Assembly (NCBI GenBank): GCA_947174805.1
Contig: CAMWKH010000001.1
Location: 1 to 64,000, forward strand
Reading direction: 5' to 3'
Origin: an uncultured Roseburia sp.
Lineage (GTDB): Bacteria > Bacillota > Clostridia > Lachnospirales > Lachnospiraceae
DNA length: 64,000 nucleotides
Shown: positions 53,858 to 63,339 of the stretch, piece after piece
How the letters are laid out: every line of letters starts with the position of its first letter
Position numbering within the stretch: the stretch's first letter is position 1
Notes under the pieces: generated by a model
Seen by the model: only the letters and a program-made list of their open reading frames with translations
Told to the model about the DNA's origin: nothing
Databases searched by the model: none
Position numbers and translations under genes: made by a program

Positions 53858-54250
53858 ATGAGAAAAAACAGTATTAAAAATACCAGGGTCAACGGGGAGG
53901 TCCTGCGGGAGCTTTCCAATCTTATCCGGGGGGAAATCAAAGACCCAAGGATTCACCCCATGACAAGCGTAGTCACCGTGGAGGTGGCGCCGGACCTTAA
54001 GACCTGCAAGGCATATATCAGCGTTTTAGGGGATGAGGAGGCTCAGCAGAACACCATGAAAGGGTTGAAAAGTGCGGAAGGGTATATCCGCATGAAGCTG
54101 GCGAAAAATCTGAATTTGAGAAACACCCCGGAGATTCGCTTTGTTTTAGACCAGTCCATCGAGTATGGCGTTACCATGTCGAAAAAGATTGACGAGGTAA
54201 ACCGAAGGGATGAGGAGAGCCATGCAGGAAATATAGAGGAAGAAATATGA
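53858..54250 (+). CDS. rbfA: Ribosome-binding factor A
   Basis: A 130-residue KH-like protein (VNGEVLRELSNLIRGEIKDP, MTSVVTVEVAPDLKTCKAYI, LRNTPEIRFVLDQSIEYG) for 16S rRNA maturation. The stop overlaps the nrnA ATG (ATGA). Confidence 0.95.
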   Translation: MRKNSIKNTRVNGEVLRELSNLIRGEIKDPRIHPMTSVVTVEVAPDLKTCKAYISVLGDEEAQQNTMKGLKSAEGYIRMKLAKNLNLRNTPEIRFVLDQSIEYGVTMSKKIDEVNRRDEESHAGNIEEEI

Positions 54251-55197
54251 CAAACCTGGACGAAATTCTTACAGGAGTGAAATCTGCGGCAGTGGCCGGA
54301 CATATCAGACCTGACGGCGACTGTGCCGGTTCCACTCTGGCAGTATACAACTACATCAAAACCTACTATCCCCATGTGGATGTCACCTTGTATTTGGAGC
54401 CTATTCCAAATAAGTTTCTGTTTTTGGCAGGGGCGGGGGAGATTGTCCATGACTGCAGTAAAGAGCGGGTTTATGATTTGTTTATGGCCTTAGACTGCGG
54501 GGATGAAGGACGTTTAGGGGAAGCGGTAAAATATTTCCGCACCGCAAAAAAAACAGTCTGTATCGACCATCATGTGAGCAATGAGAGCTTTGCCCAGATT
54601 AATTATATTTTCCCTGAGGCAAGTTCCACCTCGGAGCTGATTTTCGGGCTGTTGCCGAGAGAGCGCATCACAAAGGAGATTGCAGAGTGCATCTATCTTG
54701 GCATGGTGCACGATACGGGAGTCTTCCAGTATTCCTGTACTTCTGCAAAAACCATGGAAATCGCAGGGATGCTTATGGAGACGGGCATAGATTTCACAAA
54801 AATTGTGGACGAAACCTTTTACACAAAGACCTTTGTGCAAAACAAAATCCTTGGGAAAGCGCTTCTTGAGGCAAAGCTTTACCGGGAAGGGAAAATTATT
54901 GCCAGCGTCATTACCGGGGAGGATATGAGAGCCTTTCAGGTTCTGCCCAAGCACTTGGACGGGATTGTCAACCAGCTGCGCATTACAAAGGGCGTGGAAG
55001 TGGCAGTATTTTTGTATGAAAACGAGGATGGGACGTACAAGGCCAGCACCAGGTGCAACGGGGATGTGGACCTGGCGAGAATCGCAGTGGCTTTCGGCGG
55101 CGGGGGCCACAAAAAAGCGGCGGGATTTTCCATAAAAAAAGATACGCCGGAAAAAATGATAGAGAAAATTGTGGCTGAAATTGAAAAACAGTTATAG
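54247..55197 (+). CDS. nrnA: DHH-family nanoRNase / pAp phosphatase NrnA
   Basis: A 316-residue DHH-DHHA1 phosphoesterase. Motifs: GHIRPDGDCAGSTLAVYNYI, MALDCGDEGRLGEA, CIDHHVSNESF, MVHDTGVFQYS and the C-terminal GGGGHKKAAGFSI. It degrades 2-5 base RNAs and pAp. Overlaps rbfA by 4 bp, truB follows at 11 bp. Confidence 0.95.
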   Translation: MTNLDEILTGVKSAAVAGHIRPDGDCAGSTLAVYNYIKTYYPHVDVTLYLEPIPNKFLFLAGAGEIVHDCSKERVYDLFMALDCGDEGRLGEAVKYFRTAKKTVCIDHHVSNESFAQINYIFPEASSTSELIFGLLPRERITKEIAECIYLGMVHDTGVFQYSCTSAKTMEIAGMLMETGIDFTKIVDETFYTKTFVQNKILGKALLEAKLYREGKIIASVITGEDMRAFQVLPKHLDGIVNQLRITKGVEVAVFLYENEDGTYKASTRCNGDVDLARIAVAFGGGGHKKAAGFSIKKDTPEKMIEKIVAEIEKQL

Positions 55198-55208
55198 GCA
55201 GGTATTTT

Positions 55209-56123
55209 GTGGACGGAATTATAAATATCTATAAGGAGCCGGGCTTCACCTCCTTTGATGTGGTGGCGAAGCTTAGGGGAATCCTAAAACAGAAAAAAAT
55301 CGGACATACCGGAACCTTGGACCCCCAGGCTGTGGGAGTTCTCCCGGTGTGCATAGGGAAGGCAACCAAGGTGTGTGAGTATCTCACGGAACACGACAAA
55401 GTATATGAAGCCCTTCTGCATCTTGGCATGGAGACAGACACCCAGGATATCTGGGGAAATGTGTTGGGAGAGCAGGAGGTATCTTTGGGGGAAGAGGACA
55501 TAAGGGGAATCATCGAAAAATTTGTGGGAGATATGCAGCAGATCCCTCCTATGTATTCTGCAATCAAAGTAAACGGCCAGCGGTTGTATGATTTGGCAAG
55601 GAGAGGGATAGAAGTGGAGAGAAAACCTAGGGATATAACCATTTTTTCCATCGATATCCTTGAGATACATCTGCCCCGGGTAAAGATGCGGGTACACTGT
55701 TCCAAGGGGACTTACATCCGTACCCTATGCCATGATATCGGAATGGCAGCGGGATGCGGCGGCTGTATGGAACAGCTTGTAAGGACGAAGACGGGAACAT
55801 TTTCCCTGGAGAGCGCCCTTGCCATCGGGGAAGTGGAGAAGATTGCAAAAGGGGAGGATGAGCAGGGTAGAAAACTGGAAGATATTCTCATTCCCTTAGA
55901 AGATGTATTTTTAGGCTACAGAAAAGTCTATGGGAAAAAAGAGGCGGAGACTTTGCTTTTCAACGGAAATCCCGTTCCCTTGCCTTTCCTCTCCCCGGGG
56001 AAAGGGGAGGAATTTAAACCGGAGGAATGTGTGAAAATGTACAGTGAGTCAGGCACATTTATTGGGCTTTTTACATATGATATGGCAAAGAAGAGATTTT
56101 GCCCCAGAAAAATGTTTATATAG
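55209..56123 (+). CDS. truB: tRNA pseudouridine(55) synthase
   Basis: A 304-residue enzyme with GTG start at 55209. Catalytic Asp38 lies in GHTGTLDPQAVGVLPVCIGK; KVYEALLHLGMETDTQD and KGTYIRTLCHDIG are the other family motifs. Modifies U55 of tRNAs. Length is normal. Confidence 0.95.
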   Translation: MDGIINIYKEPGFTSFDVVAKLRGILKQKKIGHTGTLDPQAVGVLPVCIGKATKVCEYLTEHDKVYEALLHLGMETDTQDIWGNVLGEQEVSLGEEDIRGIIEKFVGDMQQIPPMYSAIKVNGQRLYDLARRGIEVERKPRDITIFSIDILEIHLPRVKMRVHCSKGTYIRTLCHDIGMAAGCGGCMEQLVRTKTGTFSLESALAIGEVEKIAKGEDEQGRKLEDILIPLEDVFLGYRKVYGKKEAETLLFNGNPVPLPFLSPGKGEEFKPEECVKMYSESGTFIGLFTYDMAKKRFCPRKMFI

Positions 56124-56164
56124 GACAGACAATACAGGATTCATTACAGAAATTGGAAAAGATT

Positions 56165-57097
56165 ATGAGATACGTAAAAGAATGTACAGATTTTTATATC
56201 GAAGAGCCCACAGTGGTGTCCCTGGGGAAATTTGACGGCATTCACAGAGGCCATGAGCTTTTGATGGAGTGTGTCAAAGAGCAGAAAAAGCAGGGCTTAA
56301 AGACAGTTGTATTCACCTTTGATATCCCGCCGAAAAAGCAGGTTTCAGGGGAGGAGGGACTTGTCCTTACCACAAATACGGAAAAGATGCAGCTCTTTGA
56401 AAAATTGGGGATTGATTATCTCATCGAATGTCCTTTCACTCCAAAGATTATGCATATGGAGCCGGAGGATTTTATTGAAATGCTGGTAAAAAAACTGCAT
56501 ATGAAGTGTCTTGTGGCGGGAAAGGATTTCCGGTTTGGACACAACAGAAGAGGAGATTACCGGTTTCTTCTGGAAAAAGCCGGGGTTTATGGATATGAAC
56601 CTAAGATTGTGGATAAAATGCAGGATAAAGGCAGGGATATCAGCAGTACCTATATCCGGGAGGAGCTGTCCCAGGGAAATATTGAAAAAGCCAATGAACT
56701 GCTGGGATATCCATATTTTATCCAGGGGGAAGTAGTACACGGAAGAAAATTGGGCAGCAGCGCTTTGTATCCCACCATTAACCAGATTCCCCGGCCGGAA
56801 AAGATGCTTCCCCCTTTCGGGGTCTATGTAACCCGGACCATGGTGGGAGGTCAGGCTTTCGGAGGGATCACCAATCTGGGAATCAAGCCCACCGTAGGGG
56901 AAGAAAACCCGGTGGGGGTGGAGACGCACCTTTTTCATTTCCAGGGCGATATTTACGGCAAAACTGTGAAGGTGGAATTTTTAAAGCCGGTGCGCCGGGA
57001 GATGAGATTTGATTCCATTGGGGAATTAAAAGTACAGATACAAAAAGACATAGAGACGGCTAAAAGATATTACGAGAATATTACAAATTTATGTTGA
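56165..57097 (+). CDS. ribF: Bifunctional riboflavin kinase / FAD synthetase
   Basis: A 310-residue enzyme. N-terminal FAD synthetase (VSLGKFDGIHRGHELLMECV, CLVAGKDFRFGHNRRGD, ISSTYIREELSQG), C-terminal riboflavin kinase (GEVVHGRKLGSSALYPTINQ, TNLGIKPTVG, VETHLFHFQGDIYGK). I place the start at ATG 56165, near family N-termini; the ribosome site is weak (GGAAAAG), suggesting coupling to truB. Last gene of the long operon. Confidence 0.94.
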   Translation: MRYVKECTDFYIEEPTVVSLGKFDGIHRGHELLMECVKEQKKQGLKTVVFTFDIPPKKQVSGEEGLVLTTNTEKMQLFEKLGIDYLIECPFTPKIMHMEPEDFIEMLVKKLHMKCLVAGKDFRFGHNRRGDYRFLLEKAGVYGYEPKIVDKMQDKGRDISSTYIREELSQGNIEKANELLGYPYFIQGEVVHGRKLGSSALYPTINQIPRPEKMLPPFGVYVTRTMVGGQAFGGITNLGIKPTVGEENPVGVETHLFHFQGDIYGKTVKVEFLKPVRREMRFDSIGELKVQIQKDIETAKRYYENITNLC

Positions 57098-57122
57098 CAT
57101 TGTAACGATACATTGATATACT
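57094..57122 (+). promoter_or_regulatory. Promoter of the NlpC/P60 gene
   Basis: TTGACA (57094-57099), TATACT (57117-57122), 17-bp spacer; it overlaps the ribF stop codon region. Confidence 0.85.
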
Positions 57123-57180
57123 CTAAACGAACAAAACAATAAGAAAACACGGACTGCAAACAGAATCATAGGAGGAATCA

Positions 57181-58272
57181 ATGAGATCCAGATATTTAAG
57201 ATTAGTCAGCTTATTTACAGCAGGCGTTATGATGACAGCATCACCCGCAGAGGTTTTGGCAGATACAGGAGTAACAGCAGGAATTTCAGATACAATCACT
57301 ACAAATTTAGAGGAAGAAAATAAACTCAATGCAGGAATTTCATCTGAGATTGCAGACTGCATTGACGTTTCCAATGCAATGGCAGAGATTTCCAAGGGGG
57401 AGGATGCCACCACCATGCTGGCCAATATACCCCAAATGTGCGGATATACCAACCTGGGAATCGCAAAGGTGGAGGGAAACTTAAATGTCCGCCAGGGTCC
57501 CAGCGAGGATTCAGAGCTGACAGGAAAGATGCCGGGAAATGCAGGATGCGAAATCTTAGGCGTTGATGGAGACTGGACAGAGATTAAGTCGGGGGAAGTC
57601 TCCGGTTATGTAAAGAGCGAGTTCCTTTTAAAGGGCATGGCTGCCAGGGATTATGCCCCGGAAGTAATGTCCACCATTGCCACCTGCAATACGGAGACCC
57701 TCCGTGTCAGGGAAGAGCCCAATACAGAGTGCGAGATTATGGCATTAATGGCAGTAGGGGAGGAAGTGGAAGTCTTAGAAAACCAGGGGGACTGGCTGAA
57801 AGTCAGCGTGGACAGTGAAGTGGGATATGTGAGTTCAGACTATGTGGAAGTCTCCAATGAGCTGACAAAAGCCATGACCATGACAGAGGTGAAATACGGC
57901 CAGGGCGTGTCCGATGTGAGGGTGGATCTCGTCTCCTATGCGTGTCAGTTTGTGGGAAATCCCTATGTATGGGGGGGAACCAGCCTGACCAACGGTGCAG
58001 ACTGCTCCGGATTTACCTTATCTATTTTTGCAAAATATGGGATTTATCTGCCCCATTCCTCCGCAGCTCAGGCGGGGTACGGCAGAAGGATTAATGCCAG
58101 CGAGGCCCAGCCGGGAGATTTGTTCTTCTACGGCAGCGGAAGCAGAATCAGCCATGTGGCCATCTACATTGGCAACGGACAGATTGTCCACGCAAGTTCC
58201 AGAAGAACAGGCATAAAGATTTCCAATGCATATTACCGCTCACCTATCTGCGTGGTGCGTTTGTTAGACTAA
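57181..58272 (+). CDS. Secreted SH3b-SH3b-NlpC/P60 peptidoglycan hydrolase
   Basis: A 363-residue exported enzyme. Signal peptide (about 1-28, cleavage near VLADTG), two bacterial SH3 domains (about 92-155, LNVRQGPSEDSELTGKMPGN; about 165-228, LRVREEPNTECEIMALMAVG), then NlpC/P60 (about 245-363) with catalytic Cys in NGADCSGFTLSIF and His in SRISHVAIYIGNGQIVHAS. It should cut gamma-D-glutamyl-diaminopimelate bonds in the wall. AGGAGG precedes the ATG. Confidence 0.94.
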   Translation: MRSRYLRLVSLFTAGVMMTASPAEVLADTGVTAGISDTITTNLEEENKLNAGISSEIADCIDVSNAMAEISKGEDATTMLANIPQMCGYTNLGIAKVEGNLNVRQGPSEDSELTGKMPGNAGCEILGVDGDWTEIKSGEVSGYVKSEFLLKGMAARDYAPEVMSTIATCNTETLRVREEPNTECEIMALMAVGEEVEVLENQGDWLKVSVDSEVGYVSSDYVEVSNELTKAMTMTEVKYGQGVSDVRVDLVSYACQFVGNPYVWGGTSLTNGADCSGFTLSIFAKYGIYLPHSSAAQAGYGRRINASEAQPGDLFFYGSGSRISHVAIYIGNGQIVHASSRRTGIKISNAYYRSPICVVRLLD

Positions 58273-58339
58273 GGAGTAGTTTTACCATAAAGTTAGTTGT
58301 ATCAGCAAATAAACAGTTTACAACAGAGAGATTCTGTGC

Positions 58340-58438
58340 TAAACTAATCAAGTATGAAATTAGCCCATATTCGGTGGCTGGACACTCCGACCTTCCGCTG
58401 AGTATCTAATGCAAACGGGGCGATTAATTATTAGGAGG
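58340..58438 (+). ncRNA. Probable rpsO (S15) leader
   Basis: The 173-bp gap before rpsO contains a GC-rich structured block (GGTGGCTGGACACTCCGACC, TCCGCTGAGTATC) in otherwise A/T-rich DNA, just upstream of the ribosome site. Position and form suggest an S15 autoregulatory leader. I cannot fold it reliably by eye. Confidence 0.4.
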
Positions 58439-58445
58439 ATTTATC

Positions 58446-58712
58446 ATGATAGCAAAAGACAAGAAACAGGCAATCATTGCAGAGTATGGCAGGACACCGG
58501 GGGACACAGGTTCACCGGAGGTACAGATCGCAATTCTTACCGCAAGGATTCAGGAGCTGACAGAGCATTTAAAGGCAAATCCCAAGGACCATCACTCCAG
58601 AAGAGGACTGCTTAAAATGGTAGGTCAGAGACGTGGACTGCTGGCATACTTAAAGAAATGCGATATTGAGAGATATCGTTCTCTCATCGAGCGCTTAGGT
58701 ATTAGAAAGTAA
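58446..58712 (+). CDS. rpsO: 30S ribosomal protein S15
   Basis: An 88-residue S15 ([60 protein letters not shown]). AGGAGG precedes the ATG. Followed by its own terminator and then pnp, the usual order. Confidence 0.97.
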   Translation: MIAKDKKQAIIAEYGRTPGDTGSPEVQIAILTARIQELTEHLKANPKDHHSRRGLLKMVGQRRGLLAYLKKCDIERYRSLIERLGIRK

Positions 58713-58727
58713 TGAGTGTTTCAGACA

Positions 58728-58759
58728 TAGGGCGGAGTTTCCTTCCGCTCTATCTTTTT
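58728..58759 (+). terminator. Terminator after rpsO
   Basis: TAGGGCGGA pairs with TCCGCTCTA (one G-U), then TCTTTTT. It separates rpsO from pnp. Confidence 0.85.
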
Positions 58760-58823
58760 GTGAGTTCAGAAAAAATGTGACAAAGTGTGTGACGGTTCCC
58801 CTCTGTGAACCGTTTCCGTAACC

Positions 58824-58899
58824 GGCAAAAGAAAAGCCCGAGACCACTGATATGGGTATCCTTTGGGTATCTGTATCAGTAGTTTCGGAGACTTTTGCC
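58824..58899 (+). ncRNA. Long stem-loop in the pnp leader
   Basis: GGCAAAAG (58824-58831) pairs perfectly with CTTTTGCC (58892-58899). Inside, CCGAGAC, ACTGATA and their partners TATCAGT, GTTTCGG continue the stem, so the whole 76-base segment folds as one long hairpin. A smaller hairpin (CGGTTC/GAACCG) lies just upstream. The pnp ribosome site (AAAGGAG) begins about 13 bases after the stem. In E. coli a comparable pnp leader stem is cut by RNase III and used in autocontrol; that is inference here. Confidence 0.65.
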
Positions 58900-58927
58900 A
58901 TAGTAAGCAAAAAAGGAGATAAAAAGT

Positions 58928-61027
58928 ATGTACAAAAGTTTTTCAATGGAACTTGCCGGAAGAACCCTTACGGTAGATGTGGACCGGGTGGGAAAACAGG
59001 CAAATGGATGTGCGTTTATGCACTATGGTGAGACAACGGTTTTGTCCACGGCAACAGCGTCGGACAAGCCCAGGGAAGGGATTGATTTCTTCCCCTTAAG
59101 CGTGGAGTTTGAGGAAAAATTATATTCCGTAGGTAAAATTCCAGGAGGGTTTAACAAGAGAGAGGGAAAGGCTTCAGAAAATTCCATTCTGACTGCCAGG
59201 GTGATTGACCGCCCTATGCGTCCGCTGTTTCCAAAAGATTACCGCAATGATGTGACATTGAACAATATGGTTATGAGCGTGGACCCGGAGTGCCGTCCGG
59301 AGCTGGTGGCAATGCTTGGTGCGGCAATCTCCACCTGCATTTCCGATATTCCCTTTGACGGACCCTGTGCCATGACCCAGGTGGGAATGGAAAACGGAGA
59401 GTTTATTATCAACCCCTCCCAGACAAAGTGGGATACCGGGGATTTAAAGCTTACCGTTGCCTCCACTTCCCAGAAGGTAATTATGATTGAGGCGGGAGCC
59501 AATGAGATTCCGGAAGATAAGATGCTTGAGGCAATCTATATGGCCCACGATATCAACCAGACGGTTATCGAGTTTATCAACAAAATCGTGGCGGAAGTAG
59601 GAAAGGCAAAGCACACCTACGAAAGCTGTGCCATTCCTGCAGAAATGTTTGAGGAGATGAAAAAAATCGTAACTCCTGGGGAGATGGAGGAGGCTGTATT
59701 CACCGACGTAAAACAGGTGCGGGAAGAAAATATCAGAGAGATTACGGAAAAGTTCTCAGAGGCCTTTGCAGAAAACGAAGAGTGGCTTGCGGTTTTAGAT
59801 GAAGCCGTATACCAGTACCAGAAAAAGACCGTGCGGAAAATGATTTTAGAAGACCAGAAGCGTCCCGACGGCCGTGCCATTCACGAAATCCGTCCCTTAG
59901 CCGCAGAGGTGGATTTGATTCCACGAGTTCACGGATCCGCCATGTTTACCAGAGGACAGACACAGATTTGTGATGTGGTAACTTTAGCCCCCTTATCTGA
60001 AATTCAGAGGGTGGACGGGCTAGATGAAAATATTACCAATAAGCGATATATGCACCACTACAATTTCCCCTCCTACTCCGTCGGGGAGACAAAACCCTCC
60101 AGGGGACCGGGACGCCGGGAAATCGGACATGGTGCCTTGGCGGAGCGGGCGCTTATTCCTATGCTTCCTTCCGTGGAAGAGTTCCCCTATGCCATCCGTG
60201 CGGTATCGGAGACATTTGAATCAAACGGCTCCACCTCCATGGCATCCACATGTGCATCCTGTATGGCCCTTATGGCGGCAGGAGTGCCCATTAAGAAAAT
60301 GGTGGCGGGTATATCCTGCGGCCTTGTGACAGGGGAAACGGACGATGACTATCTTGTGCTCACAGATATCCAGGGATTAGAGGATTTCTTCGGGGACATG
60401 GACTTTAAGGTGACAGGAACGAAAGACGGTATCACCGCAATTCAGATGGATATTAAAATTCACGGTCTCACCAGGCCCATTGTGGAGGAGGCCATCAGAA
60501 GGACAAGGGAAGCCAGATTCTTTATTATGGACGAGTGTATGTCCAAAGCCATTGCAGAGCCCAGGAAAGAAGTCAACCCATATGCGCCAAAGATTGTACA
60601 GATTCAGATTGACCCTATGAAAATCGGGGATGTGGTTGGCCAGAGGGGCAAGACCATCAATGAGATTATTGAGCGTACAGGGGTAAAAATAGATATTACC
60701 GATGATGGGGCAGTTTCCGTGTGCGGTACAGATGCAAAGGCTATGGATTTGGCTGTGGATATGATAAAGACGATTACCACGGATTTTGAGGCAGGACAGC
60801 TTTTCACAGGAAAAGTTATAAGCATTAAAGAGTTTGGGGCTTTTGTGGAATTTGCACCGGGAAAAGAGGGAATGGTACACATTTCCAAAATCTCCAAAGA
60901 GCGGATTAACCGGGTGGAAGATGTCTTAACCCTGGGTGATAAAGTGACAGTTGTGTGTCTGGGCAAAGATAAAATGGGAAGAATGAGTTTTTCCATGAAA
61001 GATGTGAAAGATACCCAGAAAAAATAA
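58928..61027 (+). CDS. pnp: Polyribonucleotide nucleotidyltransferase (PNPase)
   Basis: A 699-residue exoribonuclease. Two RNase PH domains (EGIDFFPLSVEFEEKLYSVG, and FTRGQTQICDVVTLAP with the conserved SYSVGETKPSRGPGRREIGH block), KH (KIGDVVGQRGKTINEIIERT) and S1 (GKVISIKEFGAFVEFAPGKE). Phosphorolytic RNA decay in the cytosol. AAAAGGAG precedes the ATG. Confidence 0.97.
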   Translation: MYKSFSMELAGRTLTVDVDRVGKQANGCAFMHYGETTVLSTATASDKPREGIDFFPLSVEFEEKLYSVGKIPGGFNKREGKASENSILTARVIDRPMRPLFPKDYRNDVTLNNMVMSVDPECRPELVAMLGAAISTCISDIPFDGPCAMTQVGMENGEFIINPSQTKWDTGDLKLTVASTSQKVIMIEAGANEIPEDKMLEAIYMAHDINQTVIEFINKIVAEVGKAKHTYESCAIPAEMFEEMKKIVTPGEMEEAVFTDVKQVREENIREITEKFSEAFAENEEWLAVLDEAVYQYQKKTVRKMILEDQKRPDGRAIHEIRPLAAEVDLIPRVHGSAMFTRGQTQICDVVTLAPLSEIQRVDGLDENITNKRYMHHYNFPSYSVGETKPSRGPGRREIGHGALAERALIPMLPSVEEFPYAIRAVSETFESNGSTSMASTCASCMALMAAGVPIKKMVAGISCGLVTGETDDDYLVLTDIQGLEDFFGDMDFKVTGTKDGITAIQMDIKIHGLTRPIVEEAIRRTREARFFIMDECMSKAIAEPRKEVNPYAPKIVQIQIDPMKIGDVVGQRGKTINEIIERTGVKIDITDDGAVSVCGTDAKAMDLAVDMIKTITTDFEAGQLFTGKVISIKEFGAFVEFAPGKEGMVHISKISKERINRVEDVLTLGDKVTVVCLGKDKMGRMSFSMKDVKDTQKK

Positions 61028-61050
61028 AATCAGCCATGTACGGCATGCAG

Positions 61051-61080
61051 GCCCCCATAAACAGTGTTTATGGGGGCTTT
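61051..61080 (+). terminator. Terminator after pnp, touching the next gene's start region
   Basis: GCCCCCATAAACA (61051-61063) and TGTTTATGGGGGC (61065-61077) form a 13-bp perfect stem followed by TTTG. Only 13 bases separate it from the CotH-like start codon, so the stem also covers that gene's only purine-rich ribosome-like block (GGGGG). Confidence 0.8.
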
Positions 61081-61092
61081 GTGGTGAAAAAT

Positions 61093-63339
61093 ATGAAAAA
61101 AGTGATATTTTATGGTTCCCTGGCATTGTGCCTTGGGATAATCGGGTATTTTTTGACGGAAGCCTGGGCAAAAAACGGCCTGGTGATAAACGAAATCAGC
61201 GGAAGCCCGGTGAAAGCCGGTGAAAACAACGAAGAGATGGACTGTGACTATGTGGAACTTTACAATCCGGCTGGTTTTTCCCTGTCCCTTCAAAGTATGT
61301 ATCTCTCCGATGACAAGAAAAATTTAAAAAAACTGGATTTGGGGGAATATACCATTCCCGGAAAGGGATACCTGCTCATTGAATTAAGGGACGGGGAGTC
61401 GCCTTTTTGCGTCAAAGCCTCCGGGGAACATATTTATCTCTCCTTTGACCACAGAGTGGTGGATGAGGCGGACTGCGGGGAGACGGACAGCGAACGGGTG
61501 TATGCCAGGGCAGGAGACGGGGCAGAGGAGTGGGAGTATCAGCGCCCTACCCCGGGAAAGAGCAACGCCGGGGCATTTCTCTCGGCAAGTGTGCCTTCCC
61601 CGGAATTTTCTGCGCCAAACGGCTTTTATGATGAGCCGTTCCTACTGGAAATCTCTGGAAAAGAGGGAGATAAAATTTATTATACCACAGACGGAAGCAG
61701 TCCCGACGAAAGTTCGGCACTTTACACAGGGCCTGTGAAGGTGGAGAATGTGTCCTCCCGGGAAAACAAATGGAGCCAGGTGCAGAATGTGGTGGAGGAC
61801 TGGAAAGAATATGAGCCGGATTTGACCCCTGTGGATAAAATCTTTGTGGTGCGGGCCCTTGCGGTGGATGGTTCAGGAAATAAGAGCAAAGAGTCCGTGG
61901 GGACTTTTCTGGTGGATATGGAGGAATACCAGGGGAAAAAAGTGGTGTCCCTTGTGGCGGATGAGGAAGAACTCTTTGGGGAGGAGGGCATCTATGTCAC
62001 AGGGAAAGACTATGACAAGTGGTATGCCTCCGGGCAGAAGGGGGATAAGCCTCCCACGAATTTTGGAAAGCATGGAAGGGACTATGAGATTCCTGCATCC
62101 TTTTCCCTTTTGGAAAAGGGGGAGGTGTTTACCCAGAACGTGGGGATACGCATTCAGGGGGCATCGGCAAGAAAAGTACCTAAAAAGCGCTTTTCCGTGT
62201 ATGCAAGAAAAGAGTACAGCGGGAGCAGCTATTTTGAAAAGGAGCTCTTTCCCGGGAAAGAGACCCACTCCATTGTCCTTAGAAACGGTTTTGCAGATGC
62301 CCTGGTGTCAAAATTAATCACCAGAAAAAGTGTGGCGGTGAAAGATGCAGAGCCCGTGGCTGTTTTTTTAAACGGGGAGTTCTGGTACGATACCTTCATG
62401 CAGGAAAAATACTCGGATTCCTTTTTAAATCAGGTCTATGGGGTAAAAAAAGACAATGTCATTATCGCCCATGACGGCGAGATTGAAGAGGGGATGGAGG
62501 AGGACGGGAAATTATACGGGGATATCTACGCCTACTACAGCACCCATGACTTTACAGAGCGGCAGGGATATGAGGGTTTTAACCAGGTACTTAATATACA
62601 AAGTTACATAGAATACCTCTGCGCCAACATTTATCTCTGCAATATGGATGCCAGTGAGAGAAAAAATTTTATGTTGTGGCGTGTGCGCACTCCGGGCAAG
62701 GGGAATTACAGCGACGGGGCATGGCGTATGATGCTCTACGATATGGATGCCCTGGAGTGGAAAGATACGCTGTGTGAGGCGTATCAGGTGGATACCATGG
62801 CGGAAATCAATTCCTTCCGGGAAAAAATGCCCACAGTGGGAGACACTTCCTACAACAGCCAGGGTATCTATATAACCTTAAAACAGAATCCTCAGTACAG
62901 AAGAGATTTTGTCACAACCTTTATGGATATGGTGAACACAGATTTTAAGCCGGAGAGGGTGGAAGAGCTTTTAAATAACTGGGGGGAGGACATTACCTGG
63001 AATGATTCCTTTTTTGCCAGACGAAAGGACTATATCTGTCCCTTTCTTGTGGAAGAATTTGAATTAAAGGGCACGCTGGAAAAGGTTACTTTGGAGTGTG
63101 AACATCCGGAGGGGGGAACGGTAAGGCTGAATACCTTTGAACCACAACTAAAAGGGGGAAGTTTTACCGGGGAGTATTACACAGATTATCCCGTCACAGT
63201 AACGGCAAAGGCCAAAAAAGGCTACCGCTTTGAGGGATGGAGCGGCGCCGTATCCAGCAAAGAATCCTCTATCGAAGTTTTGCCCCAAAAAGGTGGGATT
63301 TCATTAAAAGCCACATTTGCCAGGGAGGAAGAAAATTGA
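61093..63339 (+). CDS. Membrane-anchored CotH-like protein with lamin-tail and Big-like domains
   Basis: A 748-residue exported protein. N-terminal membrane anchor/signal (about 3-20), lamin-tail domain (about 30-150, LVINEISGSP, DYVELYNPAGFSLSLQSMYL), a chitobiase-type beta domain (about 165-285, KIYYTTDGSSPDESSALYTG), a CotH domain (about 290-640, RIQGASARKVPKKRFSVYAR, NIYLCNMDASERKNFMLWR, WRMMLYDMDALEW) and a C-terminal InlB-type repeat (AKAKKGYRFEGWSG). CotH members are spore-coat protein kinases; surface versions of unknown function are common in Clostridia. Start uncertain (ATG 61093; GTG 61081 in frame). Confidence 0.88.
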   Translation: MKKVIFYGSLALCLGIIGYFLTEAWAKNGLVINEISGSPVKAGENNEEMDCDYVELYNPAGFSLSLQSMYLSDDKKNLKKLDLGEYTIPGKGYLLIELRDGESPFCVKASGEHIYLSFDHRVVDEADCGETDSERVYARAGDGAEEWEYQRPTPGKSNAGAFLSASVPSPEFSAPNGFYDEPFLLEISGKEGDKIYYTTDGSSPDESSALYTGPVKVENVSSRENKWSQVQNVVEDWKEYEPDLTPVDKIFVVRALAVDGSGNKSKESVGTFLVDMEEYQGKKVVSLVADEEELFGEEGIYVTGKDYDKWYASGQKGDKPPTNFGKHGRDYEIPASFSLLEKGEVFTQNVGIRIQGASARKVPKKRFSVYARKEYSGSSYFEKELFPGKETHSIVLRNGFADALVSKLITRKSVAVKDAEPVAVFLNGEFWYDTFMQEKYSDSFLNQVYGVKKDNVIIAHDGEIEEGMEEDGKLYGDIYAYYSTHDFTERQGYEGFNQVLNIQSYIEYLCANIYLCNMDASERKNFMLWRVRTPGKGNYSDGAWRMMLYDMDALEWKDTLCEAYQVDTMAEINSFREKMPTVGDTSYNSQGIYITLKQNPQYRRDFVTTFMDMVNTDFKPERVEELLNNWGEDITWNDSFFARRKDYICPFLVEEFELKGTLEKVTLECEHPEGGTVRLNTFEPQLKGGSFTGEYYTDYPVTVTAKAKKGYRFEGWSGAVSSKESSIEVLPQKGGISLKATFAREEEN

